From: Galbula dea
Lineage: Eukaryota > Chordata > Aves > Piciformes > Galbulidae
Assembly (NCBI GenBank): GCA_013399015.1
Contig: VWZX01008184.1
Span: 1,612,001-1,676,000 of the forward strand
Direction of reading: 5' to 3'
Length of the DNA: 64,000 bases
Below, one piece after another: positions 57,601-64,000 of the stretch. How positions within the stretch are numbered: position 1 is the stretch's first letter; the number at the start of each line of letters is the position of its first letter. The position numbers and the translations under genes were made by a program. A model generated the notes under the pieces. It was not told where the DNA came from. It did not search any database and saw nothing but the letters and a program-made list of their open reading frames with translations.

Positions 57601-59138
57601 AGAAGAAAAAGAAAGTTGCCCTTCATCCATTGCAGTGCCTCAGACTGTGTTTTCAGAACATGGTTCAAGGCACATCCCTACTGCATTGCTTACAGGGAGC
57701 TCCAGCCTCTCCTGGCTTTGAGAGAGGCCAGCAGAGAATTCAGCCACAGAAGAAGGATCTGTGCCACTTCCAGCCGCTGGGGTCTGCACATCCAGGTCTA
57801 TGCTCAGTGTCACCTCAACCCAACTACAGGTCCAACACAAACAGAGATGAGGCTGTTCAGCCTCGCTTACATCCCTTACATTCATGGTGTGATCTCACTC
57901 GGGAGAGAAGAATCCTTGCTCAAGCATTGCCTGGCTGAGCAGCAAGCCAGCAAGACCACCACACTGCCGGAGGAAATCCAGCTCCGGCCCATAGGGCCTT
58001 CTGCACCCACCCTCCTTGGCGAGAGCTGAGAGAGGCAGCAGGCTGTCGAGCACCACGTCCCCCATCACACTGGTTATTCCTTATCCCAAGAAAGGTATTT
58101 CCATCCACCCACTCTCCGGCAGGCCAGAGAGCTGTGGGAGGGACAGCGTGCTGAAAAAATGAGGGTTCAGTAGCTCCGAAACAGAAAAGCCAAAGCAAAC
58201 CCACCAGAGGCAACCCAGCTTCCTTCTCCCTGTGCCACCACCCACTTGCACGTGCCCTGGCCAAGACCACCAGACCTCGGCCCAGCTGCGAGTTGTGTGA
58301 TGCAGGGTCTTATCCAGCCTAGCCCCAGTCACAGCACGGCTGAGAGTACATCACACGGGAGCTATTCCCAGAGGGCAACTCACCCTCCAAGTCACCCTGT
58401 AAGAGGGGTCTCTCCTAGGCAGCTATGCTGGGAAGGGACCAGTGATGGCCTGAAGCCTGGGCCGGTGGAAAGGGTAAAGCCACCCTGCCAAGGTGCCCGG
58501 TGGCTTTGTGCCGGTGGAGACCTTCCAAGCGGATCAAGGCCCCACCGGGAGCTGCGGGCAGTGGAGAGCACGTGCGTGCCCCGTGCCCGCTCAGCCAGAG
58601 CTGGCACCGTGGGCAGCAGCCTGGCAAAGCTCCCAACGGGGATCAGCCCCTCGAGGGGCTCCGGTGCTCCCGGCGAGGTGGGGGCTGCGGGCGCTGCTGC
58701 ACAGCCGGGCTTCGGACAGCACCCAGCACCCCTCAGCCCCTCCACGCCGGTCCCACCGGGGCGGTGGCAGCGATCCGAGCCGGGACAAGGCGCAGAGCGG
58801 CAGCGGCTGGAGCTACCCGGGGCTGGAAGCGGAGCTCTGCCGTGCCCGGCGGCACCCACCCCCGGGGCCTGTTTTCGGCGTTGAAAGGATTGAAAGGGAA
58901 ATAGAAGGAGGAAGGGGAGGAATAAAAGGCAAGGAGGGAGGGAGGGGAGCAGGGAGCTGCACTGCTCGGCCGGGGTCGGCAGCTCAGGGAAGTTGGAGGA
59001 GCAGCTTACCGCGAGCTGGCAGAGAGCGGCGAGCGGGGCCGGTCCGGGCAGCAGGTCCGCGGCGAGAGGAGCCGGGGCTGCCGCAGCAGCAGCAGCCGCG
59101 GGGTGGGGGGCAGCTCCCCCTGCCCTTGGCTGATCACC

Positions 59139-59151
59139 ACACACACACACA
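59139..59151. repeat. Short (CA) run
   Basis: Six CA units inside the CpG island, directly before an A-rich homopurine tract. Confidence 0.85.
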
Positions 59152-59156
59152 AAATA

Positions 59157-59525
59157 AAAAGAAAAGAAAAGAAAAAGGATAAAAAATGGAAAAAGAAAAG
59201 AAAAGCAATAATAAAAACTTGCTAAGGAAAGGGAGGAGGAAAAAAAAGAGAAAGGAAAATAAGGCGAACTGGTGGAAAGCGGGAGTGCTGCTCCAGGCTG
59301 TGCGGGCGGGTCCCAGCGCCGTGCCCGCAGCCGGTCGCGGTCGCGCTCCCGCCCGGTCCGCCGGTCCGCCGCACCGCCCGCGGCTGCTCCGGCTGCGGGA
59401 GGGAGGGAGAGAGGAAGGAAAAGAAAGAGGGAGGGAGGCGGCAGGGAGGGGAGAAAAGGAGAGGAAAGGGAAAAGAGAATTAAAAAAAAAAAAAAGGAAA
59501 AAAAAAAGAAAAGCAAGTGGAGAAA
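59157..59525. repeat. Two homopurine tracts within the CpG island
   Basis: Plus strand is almost all A and G at about 59.16-59.27 and 59.40-59.52 kb (GAAAAGAAAAGGATAAAAAA; GGGAGGGAGGGAGAGAGG; poly-A runs), split by a GC-rich island core. On the gene strand these are homopyrimidine. Confidence 0.85.
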
Positions 59526-60099
59526 CTGAATCCCGACCGCTGCCTAGAAGCGGAGTAAAAAGGCTCCAATAAATCTCGGGTTGAAAAGAAGGGAAAAGTC
59601 ACCTCCCCGAGGAAATCAGAAGCAGATTTCGAGCCATTTAATCACATGCAGGGAGGTGTGTGTGCGTGTGCGCACCGCCCGCCGCGGCGCTGCCAGCCCT
59701 GCCTCCGCCTCTCGCCGGCACCGGAGCCGAGCGGGGCGGGAAGGGGCCGGGGCCGAGCGGCACGGGAGGGGAACAGGGGCCGCCCCACAGGCCGACAGCC
59801 CGCCCCGGCGGAGCACGGGTGTCCTCCTGCCCACGGGCTCCCACCTGCCGCCCGCCCACCGCGCCCCCGGGAACTCGTTTAGCCCGGAGGAGGTTCATCA
59901 CCCACCGGGGGGTGCCGGTGGCTCCGGAGCGGCAGCCCAGGTCGCCAAGGCCTCAACCGGGGCCGCAAGGAAGGCAGGCGATAATCCTTCCCCTGCTTCC
60001 CAAAGACGAAGAAATGAGGGATTTACCCGGCGACGAGCAGCCTCCTCTCGGGGAGGAGGATGGAGTCTCTGCTCCATCCTGCGGTACGGGGGCTCTTTG

Positions 60100-61874
60100 C
60101 CTGCTGCTGCAGTAGAACTGGCCTTGACCTCTATTTTTTGGGCTGGGGCGGGGGTGGAAGAGAAGCAGAGACACTTCTACTGCAGGAGTCTACCCAGCAC
60201 AGCTACCTCTTCAGGAGGGTCTGTCCCCCCCTCTCCCGCCATTCACAGGCCACCTGCAAACAGGGTAGGAAAAAGGTGAAACCAATTTAATCAGCGCCTG
60301 TGTGAGGCAGTGCAGGAGAGCAGAAAACCTGGACCTGGATTCCCTCACCCACTGGGGTCCTGCTCACAGCCCTGCAGCTCCCTCACCCTCTAGGCTGGTC
60401 TGGGGAACATTATTCCCACAGATGGATGTGAGGACTGCTGTGGGTACTGGAGGGGGGAGAAAGACAAGGTGCCAGTGCAGTTCTCCCTCGTTAAAACGGA
60501 ATTCCCAGCCCAGCATCACCCTGCTCCCAGAAGACCCGTAGTTAGCCACATCCTGTTGATTCGGGGAAGCAGGTTGCAGGAGAAGTGCTGGCCCCAGCCG
60601 GGTGGCAGATGCTGAAGGAGGAGGAGACCCCAGCTGGTCTCCAGTCCCGGGGGAAAGGCTGTTTGCTGCTCTCAGCCTTGTTGCACAAAATGCGTTTCCA
60701 GTACTCCAACAGCAGGGAGGTGGATAAACAAGGGCAAAGCCACCAGGTGACAGTAAAGAGGAGACCCAGGGCATGGACAGGGGAACCTCAATGCTCTCTG
60801 AGGCCCATGCTGTGGGTGAACTGTAGCTCCCCTGTCTCTCTCAGGACACTTGTGCATTTGGAGAACCAGGAGGCCAAGCCACAAGCCACAAAGCCCCAGC
60901 AGCCCAGAGGGGAGGTAAGTGCAGGGCCAGCATTTACTTTGTATGGGCCATATGAGAGAGTGGGGCAGAGTGAGGCCAGAGATCATCAGAGATATGTGGG
61001 ACAGTGCACAGGGCTGAGAAGAGGCTGAACAAACAAGGTCATGGGACAAAAGGGGATACAGCTTCATGATCCTGAGGTGATCCAAAGAAGGAGTTGTTCC
61101 AGGGATGGACCTGAAGTCATTTTCCTCACCAGAAAGCTCAAGGACTACCATGAACAGGAGCTGTGACACTGATCTGACCTGGCCTGGTGGCTCCAGGGTA
61201 GTGCTGAGCTGGGAGGGGCTGTGTCACCACAGCCTAAAAAGAGTCTCAGTGCTGCTGTTTTCTTTCACAATCAGAGAATGGTGTTAACACCCCCGTCTTG
61301 GGACCCAAATGTAATGTTAGAAGTGCTGGCCATGATATAGGGAAGTCCTGGGACTGCTGTCCAGAAGCCTCACATCAGTGGAAGCCCAGCTGAGAAGAGC
61401 AGGATTTGTTCCTGCTTCCCCATTTCTGCTGTTCCCTGTACATTGCCTCTTTGCAGGATGGAGAACCTGAGAGAAAAGTGTGAATCTGAGTTTGGCAAAA
61501 AGGGGAATGCTGAGGACATCACTGTAGAAGAAGTCAGACTACTGAGACACTGCTGGGTGTTCCTCGGTGCGCCGACATCACCATGAACCACGTACCCAGT
61601 GATCATTGCACCCCTGAGCAAGTTCACAAGGGCTGGAAGGAGAGGCCAAATGCACTGTGCAGCTTCTGTCGCCCTGGGGTCTGCAGGAAGCTCTGCCCCC
61701 TGCAAGACCCTGTTCTGCATGTGCATCCCTTCCTGTTCCTCGTGCCACCAGGAGGCATGATGTCTAGTGCCAACCAGGTTACTCATTTAACAGAGAATTG
61801 CTTGAAGGACATGGATGTCCATGAGTGCTTGGAGCAAAGGCTGTGGCTCCAGCACCAAGTCAGCGGAGACAGAT
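60100..61874. other. Upstream flank of the CpG island, no gene recognised
   Basis: Ordinary GC-moderate sequence between the CpG island and the first upstream CR1. Open frames are short and unrecognised. Confidence 0.6.
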
Positions 61875-62270
61875 ACAGAATCACAGAATGGTTTGAGTTG
61901 GAAAGGACCTTTAAAGATCATCTGGTCCAACCCCACTGCAGGGACAGCTTTCATTAGATCAGGTTGCTCAAGGCTCCGTCCAACCTGACCTTGAACACTT
62001 TCAATGATGGGACATTCTCAGCTTTTCTGGGCAACATGTTGCAGCGTCTCACCACTCTCATACCGAAGGATTTCTTTCTTCTGTCCAATCTGAACCTACC
62101 TTCTTCCAGTCTGAAACCATCACCCTTTGTCCTGTTGCTACAGGCCTTTGTAAGTCTGTCCCCATCTTTCTTACAACCCCTTCTTTAAGCACTTAAAGGC
62201 CACAGCAAGTTCTCCCTGGAGATTTCTCTCCTTCAGGCTGAGCAGTCCCCAACCCTCACACTCTCTACAC
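61875..62270 (-). mobile_element. CR1 LINE 3' portion
   Basis: Starts AGAATCACAGAATGGTTTGA and continues TTGGAAAGGACCTTTAAAGA, TCATCTGGTCCAACCCC and CTCCTTCAGGCTGAGCAGTC, all standard CR1 3'-end sequence in reverse complement. About 400 bp kept; the 5' limit is approximate. Confidence 0.9.
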
Positions 62271-62454
62271 AATCCCTATCCCACATCCCCTCTGTGACAC
62301 CCCTCACAGCCGATCCTCCCCTGCACAGCACTTGCTTGACCTTTGCTCTTGATCTGTAGAGATGTCCAGGCTCTGGCCCACATGCAGTTTGGCTCCGTGT
62401 ACCGCCGGCAGCTCCCGGGACCGGCCCGGCTCAGAGGGGGCAATGCGTGCCGGG

Positions 62455-62625
62455 GTGCGACCCGATGGGGGGCGGGGGGTGATGAGATGTGGGGCGGGGA
62501 TGTGATGCGATGCGGTGCAGGGGACGATGGGATGTGGGGCGCGGAGCGATGAGGTGCGGCGGGCCGGGATGCGATGCGTTGCGGGTAACGGTGCGTTACG
62601 AGGGGCGATGCGATGCGCGGCCCTC
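62455..62625. repeat. CpG-rich GATG(C/T)G degenerate repeat
   Basis: Many copies of GATGCGATGCG, GATGAGATG and GGGATGTGGGGC in a patch of unusually high CpG next to a CR1 copy. No fixed period. Confidence 0.7.
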
Positions 62626-63333
62626 GCTTGCCCTCTGCTGGGCTGACCCTCCCCGGGACCGGCATCATGCGAAGTGGGGAGAGTTGGGTCCCAGCGGCGG
62701 GGAACCGGGCACTGCAAAGCCGGACTCGCTACGGGAAGTGAGCTGGTCTCTGATTCATCTCCGGTCCCCCCCGGGCAGGTAAGATGCGTGTTCCTGTTAG
62801 ACAACGGGTCACTTCCCTGACCTTCCGCCCTGCTGCAGCCAGGGTGGGACAAGGGGGCCCGAAGCTGGGTGCGGGAGGCTTCACACGGCAATGTAAGGAT
62901 CAAGCACCCCAAGGCTGTGCCACTGCCCAGCCCCGGAGGGCAGGCAAAGGGACACATGTGTCACCGGAGGGGCAGCGCCCTCGGTCGCGGTCCCCGTCCC
63001 TGTCCGGCAGCCGCTAGGTGGCGCCGTTTCTCCGCAGCTGCAGCCCCGGCTCGGCTGGGAGAGGCTCCGGCAGCCTGGGAGCGGGTGGTCTCAAGAAAAA
63101 CCCATCCTCTGGGGTACTTGCAGCTCAGTTTGTGTTGTCATAAGCGGGATGATGCTTTGCGGGGTCTCCCCGTGCAGTTGCGGGAGCCTCGGGTACCCTC
63201 CACAGGTGGCACGGTCTCTCAGTAAGCACATCTCTGCTGAGTGGGGTTATGTGGATGCAGAGCAAGGGTTTCTGCTGGAAAGCATCTCGTCTGACCTTTG
63301 AAAGCTGCTTTCCAGGAGCACGAATTATTGAAT

Positions 63334-64000
63334 CATAGAATATAGAAAGGATAGACTTGGAAGGGACCTTTAAAGGTAGTGTAGTACAACTCCTCTGCAG
63401 TCAGCAAGGACATCTACAACTAGATCAGGTTGCTCACAGCCCCAGACAACCTGACCTGGAATGGTTCCAGGGATAGGGCATTTACCAACTCTCTGAGCAA
63501 CCTGGGCCAGTGCTTCAAAACCCTCACTGTGAAAAATTTCCTGCTTATATCTAGTCTAAATCTCCCTCTTTTAGTTTAAAGCCATCACCCCCTATCCTGT
63601 CACAACATGCCCTGCTAAAAAGTCTCTCCCCATCTTTCTTACAGGCACTTTTAAGTACAGAAAGGCTGCTAACAAGGTCTCCCTGGAGCCTTCTCATCTC
63701 CAGACTGAAGAACCGCAAGTGTCTCAGCCTGTCCTCACAGCAGAGGGGTTCCACCATCAGATCATTTTTGTGGCCTCTTCTGGATCTGCTCCAACAGGTC
63801 CATGTCATTCTTATGCTGAGGACTCCAGAGCGGGATGCGGTATTCCAGGTGAGGTCTCACCAAAGCACATTAGATGGGCAGAATCCACTCTCTTTATCTA
63901 CTGGCCATGCTTCTTTTGATGCAGCCCAGAATTTGGTTAGCTTTCTCGGCTGTGAGTGCACACTGTTGGCTCATGTCAAGCTTTTCATCCACCAGCACTC
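63334..64000 (-). mobile_element. CR1 LINE 3' portion, continuing past the window end
   Basis: Begins TGAATCATAGAATATAGAAA and runs through GAAGGGACCTTTAAAGGTAG, TCTCCCTGGAGCCTTCTCAT, CTGGATCTGCTCCAACAGGT and GCGGTATTCCAGGTGAGGTC into sequence matching the end of the CR1 reverse-transcriptase region. It is the second longest copy here (at least 667 bp) and is cut by the window edge. Confidence 0.9.

Larger units (their letters stand above)
49705..58400 (-). other. NTN3: Presumed first (5' noncoding) intron of NTN3
   Basis: Between the ATG-exon acceptor and the CpG islands upstream. Contains two CR1 3' tails (52.1-52.3 and 54.5-54.6 kb), a CpG-rich stretch at 52.8-53.7 kb that may be an alternative first exon, and A-rich tracts at 55.86-55.90 and 57.57-57.62 kb. 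No coding exon seen. That it is an intron follows from the acceptor and is not proven. Confidence 0.5.
58480..60060 (-). promoter_or_regulatory. CpG island, candidate NTN3 promoter and first noncoding exon
   Basis: Densest CpG stretch in the window, especially 58.49-59.10, 59.27-59.40 and 59.66-60.06 kb, with many GGGCGG-like and CCGCCC-like blocks. On the minus strand a donor-like CAGCTCGCG|GTAAGCTG ends at 59010, which would give a noncoding exon spliced 9.3 kb to the acceptor at 49705. An inverted CCAAT (ATTGG) lies near 59.57 kb. Homopurine tracts interrupt the island. No TATA box was seen on the minus strand. On the plus strand GGAATAAAAGG near 58.92 kb could be a weak TATA-like element. 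Confidence 0.5.

Noticed and set aside
58392..59516. 374-codon open frame on the minus strand
   Set aside because: Mostly Phe/Ser/Leu/Pro runs read from homopurine tracts and a CpG island; no domain, low complexity.

Overview
This is vertebrate, almost certainly avian, nuclear DNA. There are no bacterial-style operons. The one recognisable gene is split into exons with GT-AG junctions. The interspersed repeats are 5'-truncated CR1 LINE tails, the dominant repeat of bird genomes. The order of bird cannot be told from the window.

The gene is a netrin on the minus strand, best matched to NTN3, the gene whose avian product was first described as chicken netrin-2. Six coding exons were rebuilt from the sequence: 49675-48709, 41678-41490, 35434-35285, 34205-34152, 29747-29673 and 29400-29072. 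Joined, they give 1764 nt, or 587 codons plus TGA. The protein has a signal peptide, a laminin N-terminal (LN, domain VI) module, three laminin-type EGF repeats with complete eight-cysteine sets, a Ser/Thr/Pro linker and a C-terminal NTR (C345C) domain with a basic tail. All five introns between coding exons are phase 1. The ATG exon starts with a splice acceptor 29 nt upstream of the ATG, so at least one noncoding 5' exon lies further upstream. CpG-rich stretches at about 52.8-53.7 kb and 58.5-60.1 kb both contain minus-strand donor-like sites and are the candidate promoters.

Layout. 1-27.8 kb: sequence downstream of the gene with no convincing exon; it holds simple repeats, a 33-bp-period minisatellite, a tRNA-Cys-like relic, two perfect hairpins, a small CpG cluster and several AT-rich blocks that may be conserved noncoding elements. 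27.8-29.07 kb: presumed 3' UTR and end of NTN3. 29.07-49.7 kb: NTN3 coding exons and introns, with three CR1 fragments and a TAAT-rich block built on a 20-bp tandem repeat in the first intron of the coding region. 49.7-60.1 kb: presumed first intron and promoter zone, ending in a CpG island flanked by homopurine tracts. 60.1-64 kb: upstream flank with two CR1 copies and a CpG-rich GATGCG-type repeat; the last CR1 runs off the window.

No second gene, CRISPR array, retroviral coding region or novel multi-gene system was found. The points most worth checking are the odd seventh cysteine in the netrin NTR domain, the exon-phase symmetry, the TAAT-rich intronic element, the choice of first exon, and the tRNA-like relic.
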